DNA of 64,000 nt from DATKFM01 sp963810485 (GCA_963810485.1 CAWENQ010000004.1:1008365-1072364), one strand, 5' to 3'; shown: positions 17,943 through 27,330, counted from the first letter of the stretch. Numbers and translations: made by a program. The notes: generated from the letters alone by a model not told the origin.

Positions 17943-19025
17943 ATGTCGTCACTCGAGACCAACAAGTTCGTCGGCGCCGGCCTGCTGGCCGGCATGGCCC
18001 TGCTCGTCACCCATATCGTGGCCGACAAGCTGGTGGAGCCCCAGGTGATCCACGCCGCTACCGTCACGGTTCCCGAGGGCGAGGCTGGCGGAACGGCGGA
18101 GCCCGCCGCGCCGACGGCGCTGGAGCCGGTGAGCGGCCTGCTGGCCGCGGCCGATCCGGCCAAGGGCGCGGACGTTTTCAAGAAATGCTCGGCCTGCCAT
18201 TCCGCGGCGAAGGGTGAGCCCGCCAAGGTCGGGCCTAACCTCTGGAACATCGTCGGCGCCAAGCATGGCCATATGGAGGGCTACGCCTATTCCGACGCCA
18301 TGAAGGCCCTGGCGGACAAGGAATGGACCTATGAGGAGCTGAACGCATTCCTCGCCTCGCCCAAGGCCCATATTCCCGGCACCAAGATGACCTTCCCGGG
18401 CCTGAAGAAGGTGGAAGACCGCGCCGCCGTCATCGCCTATCTGCGCGGACAGGCGGATTCGCCAGCGCCGCTGCCCGACCAGGCGGCGATCGATGCCGCG
18501 ACCGCGGCGGCGGCGCCAGCCGCAACCGAAGCGGCGGCAGCCGAACCGGCGGCAACCACCGATGCAGCCACGGCGCCTGCCGAACCAGCCGCCCCGGCTG
18601 AGCCGGCGGCAGCCAGTACCGCCGAGCCCGCAGCCGCTACAACCCAGACCGCGGCCGCCCCGGCCGGCGGCGATCTCGCGGCCCTGCTGGCCGCGGCAGA
18701 TCCGGCGCAGGGCCAGACGGTCGCGAAGAAATGCGCCGCCTGCCACAATTTCGAAAAGGGCGGCGCCAACAAGGTGGGGCCCAATCTCTGGGATATCGTC
18801 GGCGCCAAGCATGCCCACAAGGAAGACTACAGCTATTCCGACGCCATCAAGGGCATGGCCGACAAGGAATGGACCTATGCGGAGTTGGATGCCTTCCTGA
18901 CGGCGCCCAAGGCCTACGCGCCAGGCACCAAGATGACTTTCGTCGGCATCAAGAAACCGGAAGACCGCGCCGCCCTCCTCGCCTATCTGCGCAGCCTGAG
19001 CGACAGCCCGAAGCCGCTGCCATAG
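17943..19025 (+). CDS. Membrane-anchored tandem (two-domain) cytochrome c
   Basis: A 360-residue protein with one N-terminal membrane helix (about residues 8-27) and two class I cytochrome c domains on the periplasmic side. Domain 1 has heme site C82-C85-H86 (CSACH) and axial M149; domain 2 has C264-C267-H268 (CAACH) and M331. The domains are very alike (VGPNLW, YSDA, ADKEWTY and PGTKMTF in both) and are joined by a ~70-residue linker of mostly Ala, Pro, Glu and Thr. The family norm at this locus in alphaproteobacteria (CycM/c552 type) is one domain, so this looks like an internal duplication. Likely role: electron carrier between membrane complexes. Start ATG 17943 is chosen over an in-frame ATG 33 bases upstream because the anchor follows directly. 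Confidence 0.9.
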   Translation: MSSLETNKFVGAGLLAGMALLVTHIVADKLVEPQVIHAATVTVPEGEAGGTAEPAAPTALEPVSGLLAAADPAKGADVFKKCSACHSAAKGEPAKVGPNLWNIVGAKHGHMEGYAYSDAMKALADKEWTYEELNAFLASPKAHIPGTKMTFPGLKKVEDRAAVIAYLRGQADSPAPLPDQAAIDAATAAAAPAATEAAAAEPAATTDAATAPAEPAAPAEPAAASTAEPAAATTQTAAAPAGGDLAALLAAADPAQGQTVAKKCAACHNFEKGGANKVGPNLWDIVGAKHAHKEDYSYSDAIKGMADKEWTYAELDAFLTAPKAYAPGTKMTFVGIKKPEDRAALLAYLRSLSDSPKPLP

Positions 19026-19040
19026 CCCGCCATGTCTCGT

Positions 19041-19080
19041 CAGGCCCTCACCGGGATTTCGTATTCCGGTTGAGGGCCTG
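19041..19080 (+). terminator. Stem-loop after the cytochrome gene
   Basis: Bases 19041-19054 pair with 19066-19080, with one bulged T, 15 bases after the cytochrome stop codon, followed by AATCATTT. The long stem and position suit a terminator, though the T-run is weak. Confidence 0.6.
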
Positions 19081-19103
19081 AATCATTTCAAGGGTCCTTT
19101 CCG

Positions 19104-19892
19104 ATGACCACGACCGCCAAACCGATCGACGAAAAGCTGCTGCGCTTTGCCAGCCAACTGGCCGACGCCAGCGGCGCGATCATCATGAAATATTTCCGGC
19201 AGAAGTTCGATGTCGAGCTGAAGGCCGACTCCAGCCCGGTGAGCACGGCCGACCGCGCCGCCGAGGCGGAGATCCGCCGCCTGATCGGCGAGCACTATCC
19301 CGCCCATGGCGTCATCGGCGAGGAATATGGCGCCGACAAGCCGGAGGCTGAATTCGTTTGGGTTCTTGATCCCATAGACGGCACGAAATCCTTCATCACC
19401 GGACGGCCGCTGTTTGGCACGCTGATCGCGCTGATGCGCGAAGGCCACCCGGCGGCGGGCATCATCGATCATCCTGCGGTGGGCGAGCGTTGGGTCGGCG
19501 GCATCGGCCATCCCACCACCCATGACGGCAAGCCGGTGCGCGTCAGAAGCTGCGGCGATCTCTCGCTGGCGGCGATGTTCGCCAGTTCGCCCTACTACTA
19601 TCACGCCGATGCGGGCCCCCCGTTCGAACGGGTACGCACGAAATCGCGGCAGATCCTGTTCAGCAGCGACTGTTACGCCTACGGCCTGATCGCCAGCGGC
19701 TTCGCCGACCTGATGGTGGATGCGAAGATGTCGATCTATGACTATCTGGCGGCGGTGCCGGTGATTGAAGGCGCTGGTGGCGTGATGACCGACTGGAAGG
19801 GCCGGCCGATGACGCTGAAATCCGGCGACCGCGTGCTGGCCGCCGGCGATCCGCGCCTGCATGAGCAGGTGATGGGGATTCTGAACGGCTGA
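19104..19892 (+). CDS. hisN: Histidinol-phosphatase, inositol monophosphatase family
   Basis: Mg-dependent phosphatase of 262 residues. The metal-site motifs of the family are present: GEEYG near residue 72 and WVLDPIDGTKSFITG near residues 90-104, with a C-terminal SIYDYLAAVPVIEGAGG region where the second aspartate ligand lies. The TKSFITGRP and YYYHADAG context is typical of members that dephosphorylate histidinol phosphate, which is why HisN is preferred over a general inositol phosphatase; that choice is inference. The gene lies between two hairpins and appears to be a single transcription unit. Confidence 0.88.
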   Translation: MTTTAKPIDEKLLRFASQLADASGAIIMKYFRQKFDVELKADSSPVSTADRAAEAEIRRLIGEHYPAHGVIGEEYGADKPEAEFVWVLDPIDGTKSFITGRPLFGTLIALMREGHPAAGIIDHPAVGERWVGGIGHPTTHDGKPVRVRSCGDLSLAAMFASSPYYYHADAGPPFERVRTKSRQILFSSDCYAYGLIASGFADLMVDAKMSIYDYLAAVPVIEGAGGVMTDWKGRPMTLKSGDRVLAAGDPRLHEQVMGILNG

Positions 19893-19898
19893 AAAGCC

Positions 19899-19922
19899 GA
19901 ACGCGCCCCGAAGGGCGCGTTC
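19899..19922. terminator. Terminator shared by convergent genes
   Basis: Perfect 10-bp stem (19899-19908 with 19913-19922) and a CGAA-type tetraloop, between hisN on plus and the repeat protein on minus. On the minus strand the stem is followed by GGCTTTTCAG, giving a short T-run, so it should serve the minus gene best and may act in both directions. Confidence 0.65.
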
Positions 19923-19957
19923 TCACGTGGAAGCAAAGTGCAGAGTTGCCGCGAATC

Positions 19958-20317
19958 CTAGAAGATCGAGTTGATCACCTGCTTGGTCCAGTCGATCGCG
20001 CGGTTGGCGGCGCGGCCGGTCGCATCGACAGCGGTCTCTACCGCCGAGCCCGTCGCTTCGGCGGCGTTGTCCACCGCCGTGCCTGTAGCCTTTGCGGCCG
20101 TCTCGACAGCTTCGCCGGTGGCGTGGCCGGCATTTTCAACGGTCGTGCCCACCGTGCTGGCGGTTTGGCTCACGGCATTACCCGTGCTCTCGGCAGTGCG
20201 CATCGCCCAGCCGCCGCCATGAGCCTGAACCTGGCTGGCCGCGACCAGGTATGCGAGGGACAGGGCCAGGACGCCAAATGCTAGGCGCTTGGGCCGCTTA
20301 TGAAAGTGCTTTTCCAT
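19958..20317 (-). CDS. Exported 11-residue-repeat (LEA-like) protein
   Basis: A 119-residue protein. A basic start (MEKHFHKRPKRLAF) and hydrophobic stretch form a signal peptide ending near VQAHG. Residues 45-110 are six consecutive 11-residue units of the type TGxAVxxAAxA (for example TGEAVETAAKA, TGTAVDNAAEA, TGSAVETAVDA) with no gaps between them. Such hendecads are the hallmark of group 3 LEA-like proteins, which form amphipathic helices on drying or at membranes. A periplasmic protective or envelope-spacing role is inferred. Start at 20317 has AAAGGA upstream; a longer in-frame extension would block the signal. Confidence 0.8.
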   Translation of the reverse strand: MEKHFHKRPKRLAFGVLALSLAYLVAASQVQAHGGGWAMRTAESTGNAVSQTASTVGTTVENAGHATGEAVETAAKATGTAVDNAAEATGSAVETAVDATGRAANRAIDWTKQVINSIF

Positions 20318-20450
20318 GGATATTCCTTTCATCCGCTGAAAGAGCCGTCGCTGCAGGTGGCACCGCCGCGTCGGCATTTCAAGCTGCGCCCCGAAAGGCA
20401 TTTTGGAGCGGTTTATGGCGACTTTGTGGCGTTTGCCGCCGGCGAAATAC

Positions 20451-21314
20451 TTAACGCCGGGCCTGCATCGTAGGTAACACCAGACGGTCGATCCAGTTCC
20501 GCACTTCGCAATGGCGGATGTCCTCGCTCATCACGTCCTCGTCGATGCCCAGCAGCCAGGCGATGTCCTTGCGGCTCGGATCCTGATGCAGCGCCTCCAG
20601 AAGATTGACGAAGCTCTCCGCCGCCGGACGGTCACGGAAGAAGCCGAGCTTGATCAGCTTGTCGATGCGGCACCAGGTCAGCCGCGCCATCTCGTGCAGA
20701 TTATATTCCGGATGATATTGCAGCCCCCAGAACACGCCGCCCTTGTGGGTGACCGCCACCGCCTGGATATGGGTGAAAGCGTTGGCCGCCAAATGGGTGG
20801 AGCCTGGCGGCAGGTGCGTGATCTCGTCCACATGGCTGATGAAGGCGTCGAACACGCCGGCCTTGCCGAAATAGAGCGGATGGCCGCGCCCGTCGGGGGT
20901 GAGCTGGATCTTGCGGGCGATGCCCATCTCGCGGCCGCGCGGATTGGCGCGCACGATGCCGCCGGCGGCGGCCACGGCGATCTGCGCGGCCCAGCAGCTG
21001 CCGAAGCTGGGCACGCGCGACTCGAATGCCGCCTGGGCCAGCTCGATCTGCGGACCGACGCGGGGATCGTCCTCGTAGATGGTCAGGCTGCAGCCGGTCC
21101 AGGCGATGCCGTCATATTGCGCCAGCGCCGCACCCTTGGGCAGGCTCGTCCCGGGATCCGCCGGGTGGATCACGTCGCAGACCGCACCCGGGCAGCATTT
21201 TTTCAACATGGCGACATAGAGATCGCCGGCCGCCGAGGCGCCGCCCGCCTGCAGCTCGACGCGGGCCTCCTTGTTGTAGCCATCCACCACCAGAAAACGC
21301 GGACCGCCAGCCAT
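20451..21314 (-). CDS. Type 1 glutamine amidotransferase-like protein
   Basis: A 287-residue class I glutamine amidotransferase fold. The nucleophile elbow is SFGSCWAAQIA (Cys near residue 106) and the catalytic His-Glu pair is in GLQYHPEYN. The N-terminal strand FLVVDGYNKEAR and YDGIAWTGC are typical of stand-alone GATase homologues. No synthetase partner is adjacent, so the substrate is unknown; hydrolysis of glutamine or of gamma-glutamyl compounds (as in PuuD-like enzymes) is possible. It is divergent from an acetyltransferase gene. Confidence 0.85.
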   Translation of the reverse strand: MAGGPRFLVVDGYNKEARVELQAGGASAAGDLYVAMLKKCCPGAVCDVIHPADPGTSLPKGAALAQYDGIAWTGCSLTIYEDDPRVGPQIELAQAAFESRVPSFGSCWAAQIAVAAAGGIVRANPRGREMGIARKIQLTPDGRGHPLYFGKAGVFDAFISHVDEITHLPPGSTHLAANAFTHIQAVAVTHKGGVFWGLQYHPEYNLHEMARLTWCRIDKLIKLGFFRDRPAAESFVNLLEALHQDPSRKDIAWLLGIDEDVMSEDIRHCEVRNWIDRLVLPTMQARR

Positions 21315-21392
21315 GGAAATCTAACTCCTCGAATGCGAAATCGGCGGCTAATCTAGCGGCTGGATTGAGGATCGGCAAAGCCGGGACCCGCC

Positions 21393-21923
21393 ATGACCAA
21401 TGCCACTTTAACCACGCCACGGCTGCTGCTGCGGGAGCGGCGGCGTGAGGACATCCGCGCGTATCTGGAGATGGATGGGGATCCCGAGGTCATGCGCTAT
21501 GTCGGCGACGGCACGGTGCCCGATCCCGTGGCGCACGCCGTACGCTTGAGCCAACGCATTGCGGCGGGCAATGGCAATGGCCTGTGGGTATGGAGCGTAT
21601 TCGAGCGTGACCGGCCCGATGAGTTTCTGGGCTGCGCGCTCCTGAGCCCGGAACCGATGCTGAATCGCATCGAGTTGGCTTACCGGTTTAAGAGGTCGGC
21701 GTGGGGCCGCGGCATCGCGACCGAAGCTGCGAGCGCCTGCTTGAATTTTGGTTTCGGCGAGTGCGGTCTGCTGGAGATCGTGGCCCTGGCCTATCCGGAC
21801 AACGTGCCGTCGCAGCGCGTTCTGGCGAAACTGGGGTTCAAGCAGACTGGGCATCATGAGGCCTATGGTCAGAATCTGCTGCTTCTACGATTAACAGTCG
21901 AGGAGCATCGCCTGCGATCATAG
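21393..21923 (+). CDS. GNAT family N-acetyltransferase (RimJ/RimL-like)
   Basis: A 176-residue acetyl-CoA dependent acyltransferase. It starts TLTTPRLLLRERRREDI, the usual beginning of the RimJ/RimL subgroup, and carries the acetyl-CoA loop region AYRFKRSAWGRGIATEAASA near residues 95-115, followed by NVPSQRVLAKLGFKQTG. Substrate cannot be told from sequence. Divergent from the amidotransferase gene. Confidence 0.9.
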   Translation: MTNATLTTPRLLLRERRREDIRAYLEMDGDPEVMRYVGDGTVPDPVAHAVRLSQRIAAGNGNGLWVWSVFERDRPDEFLGCALLSPEPMLNRIELAYRFKRSAWGRGIATEAASACLNFGFGECGLLEIVALAYPDNVPSQRVLAKLGFKQTGHHEAYGQNLLLLRLTVEEHRLRS

Positions 21924-21977
21924 GCAGTCATCCAGCCGTTTCACTTTGTAGAGATTTTAGAACAGCTTGATCCACAC
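21918..21977 (-). pseudogene. Remnant of the 3' end of an MFS transporter gene
   Basis: On the minus strand the bases read WIKLF, stop, NLYKVKRLDDCL, stop. This aligns without gaps to the C-terminus of the intact MFS gene at 24069 (WIRLFPDLYKVDRLDHRL), and the DNA is also similar (CACTTTGTAGAGAT occurs in both). Upstream similarity fades quickly. The fragment overlaps the end of the acetyltransferase gene and probably marks an old duplication or recombination. Confidence 0.65.
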
Positions 21978-22199
21978 GGCGCCGGCAGCAGCGTCCCGAC
22001 GTCTTCCGGGCGGGCGGCTGGAAAAAAGTGTGATCGCCATCACCGCGGCGTTCGTCGGAGCAGCGCATGCTGGGAAAAGACAGTCCTTGTCCACGCTTAG
22101 CCGTTCGGGGCGGTTTGAACCCTTCCCCGTTTTTCCTCGACCCACAAGGCGCACGGATTAGCGACGCCTGGAGGCGTCCAGCCAGTTGAGGAGGAAGTG

Positions 22200-24054
22200 A
22201 TGTCTCACAGTCAATTCCGCGGCCTGTCGCAGATTGCAGAGCGGTCAAATGACTCCTGTAGCCGGAACACCGCAGGGAAACAGTGCTGGTTTTTTCCGGC
22301 CGCTGCGTTGATGACAACGCTGCTGTCAAGCCTTCCGGCCATTGCCGATACAGGCGATGTCTATCTGACAAGCGCTATTCCGGAAGAAATGACGGTCAAC
22401 AGCAACGGGAGCGCGTACACCGGCATTGTGGGTTCGGGGCTGGCGAATATTGTTGCCGAGGCCCGTGTCCATTTCGACACCGGGCATGTCGGCGGCGTCA
22501 AGAGCTGGTCGGTATGGGCAACCCTGTCTTTGGGCGAGGAGAGTTTGTCCCTTCGCAACTATGGCGTCAGCAAATCCTATGGGATCGGCGATCGACCGGA
22601 TCGAGTTGACCGGCTAGAACAAATCATCGTTCCGCAGGCTGCGTACCAGCAATGGATCGTGAGCCAGTGCAACGCTCTGGCCGATTCGTTGCGCAACTCC
22701 GGACTGACGAACAAAGCGATCTTCAGCGAAGATCGAGAGCTCACGGTGAAAATCAGCGCCGACTATACCTATGACTTGACCGGCTCCGGTTCAGGCAATG
22801 TGTTGTTTGAGGGAACACCAACCGAGCCGTCAATCGACATCACCTGCAAGAAGTGGGATGGCGCCACGGCGCCGGTGGCCGGCGGCGGTGTCACGACCGG
22901 ACTGGTGTCGGCGCAGCTCACGGTGATCGAGACCTACGGTCCGTCGGGCGTATGCATGCTCAAGCTCTCGGGCGTTCTGGAAACCGCGAGCGCCAATACC
23001 GAAGTCCGCTACCGCTACGAAGACGATCAGGGCCACAAGAGCAGCGTCTACGACGCCACGACCGATCACTCGAAGACGGCCTTCTTCTTTCAGCAGTACA
23101 ATCTCGACAACAATCCCGACGGTGCCGAAACGGGCAAGGTTCGGGTGGTCGGGGTCAACTATAACTTCGTGTCGGCCTGGAAACCCTACTCGATGAATTG
23201 CGTGAAGCCGGGCGCTACGGGCCTCACGGCCACTATGCCGCCGACACTGACGCTGGCGGCGGTCGCCATTCCCGGCAATGCGGTGATGATCGGCGGGCAG
23301 ATCTGTCCGAAACAGGTCCGGCTGGCCGGCAAGATCCAGGGCAACGGCCATTTCCACGGCAAAGCCGTGTTCTTTGGGCCGTCCTACCTGTCTCCGCAGC
23401 AATCCTATGAGGTCGAGAACGACAGCGCGGATTGGGTGTTTGCCATCTACGACCTGAACTGGGGACACGACATCAACCAGCTTGCCGTTCCCGATACGGA
23501 CGACGAGCCGATGCAGCAGACCGTCAGGTTCAGCTTCAATGTCAACGGAAGCGAAACGCCCGGCGCGCTGTTTCCGATGAACGATCCGCCGGTCGCGTCG
23601 ATCCAGCAGAAGCCGTTCAAGTTCACCTGCCAATGGCCGAAGGTCACGCCGGGCCTGCAAGGTGGCAGCGACCTGACGGTCCCGCAGCCGAAGCCGACCG
23701 CTCAGCAACAGACGGGCCAGGCTCTCGCCGGGAGTTCCGCAAGTCGCAACCGTCACGTCTCCCTTCTCCATCCAGTCACCACGCGGCATCGTGCAGCAGG
23801 GCGTGATCCGCTTGCAGGGCGTGACCGACAAGAACGCCAGGTTCGTCCTGTCATGGTCTGCGCGCAAGGACGGCGCCTATAAGCCGGTGCATGCCCGGGG
23901 CTTGCCTGAGAAAATGATGGGCGCCGCGGCCAAGTTCGACATCAAGGCGCTAGGCGCAGGGTCCGCATGGCGGCTTCAGGTCTGCCCGCAGGAAGCGACG
24001 AGCGCAGCCGCCTGCCGGCAGACCGACTTCAAGGCGCCGGCACTGCAGAACTGA
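22200..24054 (+). pseudogene. Large exported protein of unknown function, one frameshift
   Basis: Starts MSHSQFRGLSQIAERS at ATG 22200 behind a GGAGGAAG ribosome site; a hydrophobic segment (FFPAAALMTTLLSSLPAIAD) near residues 30-50 suggests export. The frame runs to about QALAGSS (near 23735), after which the sense continues only in another frame: GVPQVATVTSPFSIQSPRGI and on to KAPALQN. Removing one G near 23734-23736 gives exactly 617 residues. Pairs of cysteines occur late (CKKWDG, CVKPG, ICPKQ, FTCQW, QVCPQE), suggesting disulfides outside the cytoplasm. I do not recognise a family. It is convergent with an MFS gene and flanked on both sides by MFS 3' sequences. Confidence 0.7.
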
Positions 24055-24068
24055 GCAAGTCTTCTGCC

Positions 24069-25313
24069 CTACAGCCTGTGATCGAGCCGGTCCACTTTGT
24101 AGAGATCCGGAAACAGCCGGATCCACAGCAATACCACCAGCAGCGTGCCAACGCCGCCGACCAGAGCGGCGGGCACGGTGCCAATCAGCCAGGCGACCAA
24201 GCCGGACTCGAACATCCCCAGCTCGTTCGAAGCGCCGATGAACACCATCTCGACAGCGGTGACACGGCCGCGCATGTGGTCGGGTGTCGCCAGCGGCACC
24301 ACGGTGCTGCGGATGAAGACGCTGACCAGGTCGGCCGCGCCTAGAACTGCCAGGGAGATCAGCGACAGCGTGAAATTCTCCGAAAGCGCAAAGACGATCG
24401 TCGCCAGACCGAAGATCGCGACCGAGAGGTACAGTGTGTGTCCGACGCGGCTGCGGAGCGGGAAATAGGCGAGTGCAATCGCCATGACGATGGCGCCCAC
24501 GGCCGGCGCGGCGCGCAGCACGCCCAGGCCGATCGAATCGACTCCCAGAATATCCTGGGCAAAGATGGGCAGCAGCGCGGTGACGCCGCCCAGCAGAACC
24601 GCAAACAGATCGAGACTGATGGCGCCCAGCAGCAGCGGCTTCCGCCGGATTAGGATGATGCCGGCCAGTAGGCTGGTCCAGTCGGGGCTTTCCGTTGCTG
24701 CCGCGGGTCTCGCCCGGATGGCCATCGTCAAGAGGACCGAACCCGCCAGCATGACTGCAGCCACGGCGTAGACCGAGACCGGCGACAGCGCGTAGAGGAA
24801 CCCGCCCAGGAGGGGACCCACCACGAAGGACACCTGGAAGCCGGAAGAACGCCATGCGACGGCGTTGGCCATGACGTCGAGCGGCACCAGGTCCGGCAGC
24901 ATGGCGCGGCCCGCCGGGGCGCCGAAGGCGCGGGTCACGCCCATGCCCAGCGCCAGCAGGTAGAATGGCCACACTTCGGCGGCGCCATCGTAGGTGATCT
25001 TCAGGAGCACCAGCGCCATCAGGGCGCGGGCGCCGTCACTGATCTGGATGACCCGCCGGCGGTCGAACCGGTCGGACGCATGGCCCGCCAGCAGCACCAG
25101 CAGCGGCACCGGCAGAAATTCCGCCAGGCCGATCAGCCCGAGATCCAGCGGATTGCCGGTGATCTGGTAGACCTGCCAGCCGATCACCACGGCCATCATT
25201 TGCATCGGCACCAGCTGGCAGAGCTGGGCGAACCAGTAGAACGTGAAATCGCGGTGGCGGAACGCGGCAAAGCCGCCGCGCGGGCCGGTTTCGGATGGCG
25301 CGGCGCCGTTCAT
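24069..25313 (-). CDS. MFS transporter (EntS-like), second of a coupled pair
   Basis: A 414-residue major facilitator protein with about 12 hydrophobic segments. It begins GGFAAFRHRDFTFYWFAQL, the usual start of the MFS_3/EntS-like exporter group, with the loop 2-3 motif GHASDRFDRRRVIQ and ATPDHMRGRVTAVEMVFIGASNELG later. It is closely related to its upstream neighbour and its ATG overlaps that gene's stop by four bases, so the two are translationally coupled. Substrate unknown; export of small molecules is the usual role. Confidence 0.9.
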   Translation of the reverse strand: MNGAAPSETGPRGGFAAFRHRDFTFYWFAQLCQLVPMQMMAVVIGWQVYQITGNPLDLGLIGLAEFLPVPLLVLLAGHASDRFDRRRVIQISDGARALMALVLLKITYDGAAEVWPFYLLALGMGVTRAFGAPAGRAMLPDLVPLDVMANAVAWRSSGFQVSFVVGPLLGGFLYALSPVSVYAVAAVMLAGSVLLTMAIRARPAAATESPDWTSLLAGIILIRRKPLLLGAISLDLFAVLLGGVTALLPIFAQDILGVDSIGLGVLRAAPAVGAIVMAIALAYFPLRSRVGHTLYLSVAIFGLATIVFALSENFTLSLISLAVLGAADLVSVFIRSTVVPLATPDHMRGRVTAVEMVFIGASNELGMFESGLVAWLIGTVPAALVGGVGTLLVVLLWIRLFPDLYKVDRLDHRL

Positions 25314-26548
25314 GGCGCGTGGATATCCTCGAAGCGGTCGACATCGCGCAGCACCGGGAACATTCGCGTCCATAACAGGGTCACGGCGAGAGTCAGCGTG
25401 CCGCCGGCCACCACAGCTGCCACAGGCCCCAGGAGCGCGGCTGCGCTGCCGGCCACCGTGCCACCCAGTTCGTTCGAGCCACTGATGAACACCCCCTCCA
25501 CGGCGATGACGCGGCCGCGCAGAGCATCGGGAGTCGCCAGCGGCACCAGCGTGCCTCGCACATACACGCTCACCATGTCGGCGGCGCCCATGATGAAGAT
25601 CGCGAATGCGGACAGCCAATAGTTCTGGGAGACGCCGAAGACGATGGCCGCAACGCCGAAGATGCCCACGGCCACGAACAGCCGCCGGCCGACCTTGCGC
25701 CGCAGCGGCAACTGGGTCAGCACCGCCGCCGACGCCACGCCGCCCACTGCCTGGAAGGTGCGGAGCAGGCCGCCCCAGTCCGAATTCACATGGAGGATAT
25801 CCTTGGCGAAAACCGGGATCAGCGCCGTGGCGCCTGAGAAGAGCACGGCGAAAAGGTCCAGCGAGATTGCCCCCAGCAGCAGCTTGTTGCGATGGATCAG
25901 CGTCAGGCCGGCCAGCAATGCCGCCAGATCGCCGCCCGACGAGTCGCTATGGGCGGATGGTTCGATGGTGCGACCACGCATCAGGATAGTGGCGGCCAGT
26001 GCGGCGACCAGCAGCAGGGCCGTGGTTCCGAAGGCATAGCCGGGGCCAAAGGCATAGAGGAGTCCACCGAGGCCGGGGCCGATCACGACAGCGGTCTGCC
26101 AGGTGGCCGAAGACCAGGCGACGCCGCTCGGCAGGTCGTCCTTCGGCATCAGGCTCGGCATGATGGCGCGGGCGGCCGGGTTGGCGACGGCGCGGGCCAG
26201 GCCGAAGATGAAGGCGATCATGAGAATGGCCGCCACGGACATCATATCGAGCGCAGAGATCAACAGGAGCGCCGCCGCGGCCGCCATCTCGAACGCCACG
26301 CCCAAGATAATGATGCGCCGGCGGTCATAGCGGTCCGCCCAATGGCCGGAGGGCAGCGCCAGCAGGACCGTCGGCAGGAACTCGACGAAATAGACCAGGC
26401 CCAGCATGAAGGCGCTGGCGGTCAGGTCATAGACCAGCCAGGCCAGGGCGGTGGCCTGCACCTGCATGGCGATCGTCCAGAGGAAGCTGGACGTCACGTA
26501 GAAGGCGAAATCCCGGTGGCGGAGTGCGGCCAGGCTGAGGCCAGCCAT
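25310..26548 (-). CDS. MFS transporter (EntS-like), first of a coupled pair
   Basis: A 412-residue paralogue of the following gene, with the same landmarks: LAALRHRDFAFYVTSSFLW at the start, GHWADRYDRRRIII between helices 2 and 3, KLLLGAISLDLFAVLFSG in the middle and ATPDALRGRVIAVEGVFISGSNELGG late. About 12 membrane segments. The two genes arose by tandem duplication; whether they act separately or as a pair is not known. A HAD hydrolase gene lies 26 bases upstream on the same strand. Confidence 0.9.
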   Translation of the reverse strand: MAGLSLAALRHRDFAFYVTSSFLWTIAMQVQATALAWLVYDLTASAFMLGLVYFVEFLPTVLLALPSGHWADRYDRRRIIILGVAFEMAAAAALLLISALDMMSVAAILMIAFIFGLARAVANPAARAIMPSLMPKDDLPSGVAWSSATWQTAVVIGPGLGGLLYAFGPGYAFGTTALLLVAALAATILMRGRTIEPSAHSDSSGGDLAALLAGLTLIHRNKLLLGAISLDLFAVLFSGATALIPVFAKDILHVNSDWGGLLRTFQAVGGVASAAVLTQLPLRRKVGRRLFVAVGIFGVAAIVFGVSQNYWLSAFAIFIMGAADMVSVYVRGTLVPLATPDALRGRVIAVEGVFISGSNELGGTVAGSAAALLGPVAAVVAGGTLTLAVTLLWTRMFPVLRDVDRFEDIHAP

Positions 26549-26574
26549 GGAGAGTCCTTAAAGGGCGGCGGCTG

Positions 26575-27330
26575 TTAGCCGGCCAGCCGGTCGATGATGG
26601 CCGGAAGGTCGGCGTGCCGCTCGCAGATGGCGTTGGCGGACGTATTGCCCTTGTCCGCCGCGCGGGTGGCGGTGAACAGGATCGCCTTCATGCCCAGCGC
26701 CTGGGGCCCTTTCACGTCGTTGTGGTCCCGGTCGCCGATATGGACGATCTCCGGCAAGGTGACGCCCATCTGCCGCGCCGCATCCTCGAACATGGAGCGG
26801 TGGGGCTTGGAATGGCCGACGATGTCGGAGAACACGAAGCCGTCGAAATGCCGGGCGAGATCGTAGCTCTCCAGCAACTGCTTCAGGCAGCGGCCGGGGG
26901 AGACGATGGCGTCAGAAACGATGCAGGTCTTGTAGCGGCCATGGAGGGCGGCCAGCGCTTCGCCGATGCCGGGAATGAGGTCGGGGCGGATCTGGACCTC
27001 CATATCCTCATGGGCGGTGACCACCCGAGTAAAGTCGGCCTCCGGCAGGGCGCGACCCAGGCCCTTGAGGATCACCTGCAGCCGTTCCCGGATGGTCCAG
27101 GTGACATGCTGGTCGTGCCAGACATGGTTGAAGGCGGCGTCGCCCACGTTATAGGCCAGCGTGACCTCGGCCTCGGCGATCGGCGCCTGGCGGTTTAGCG
27201 CCTCCCACAGCAAATGGCGGCGTTCGGCCTTCTTGGACCGCAGGCCCTGGGCCTTGCGCTTGGGCTCGTCGGAATCGTCATGGACGATGGTATCCCATAG
27301 GTCGAAGGTGATGGCTCTGAGCCTGGCCAA
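26575..27330 (-). CDS. HAD superfamily hydrolase
   Basis: A 251-residue haloacid dehalogenase-like hydrolase, probably a phosphatase. Motif I is FDLWDT (nucleophile Asp near residue 9), motif II is CIVSDAI, motif III is the Lys in HSKPHRSMF and motif IV is HIGDRDHNDVKG. A helical cap lies between motifs I and II. A long charged insertion (DDSDEPKRKAQGLRSKKAER) follows motif I. It is the first gene of a likely unit with the two MFS genes. Substrate cannot be inferred. Confidence 0.88.
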   Translation of the reverse strand: MARLRAITFDLWDTIVHDDSDEPKRKAQGLRSKKAERRHLLWEALNRQAPIAEAEVTLAYNVGDAAFNHVWHDQHVTWTIRERLQVILKGLGRALPEADFTRVVTAHEDMEVQIRPDLIPGIGEALAALHGRYKTCIVSDAIVSPGRCLKQLLESYDLARHFDGFVFSDIVGHSKPHRSMFEDAARQMGVTLPEIVHIGDRDHNDVKGPQALGMKAILFTATRAADKGNTSANAICERHADLPAIIDRLAG

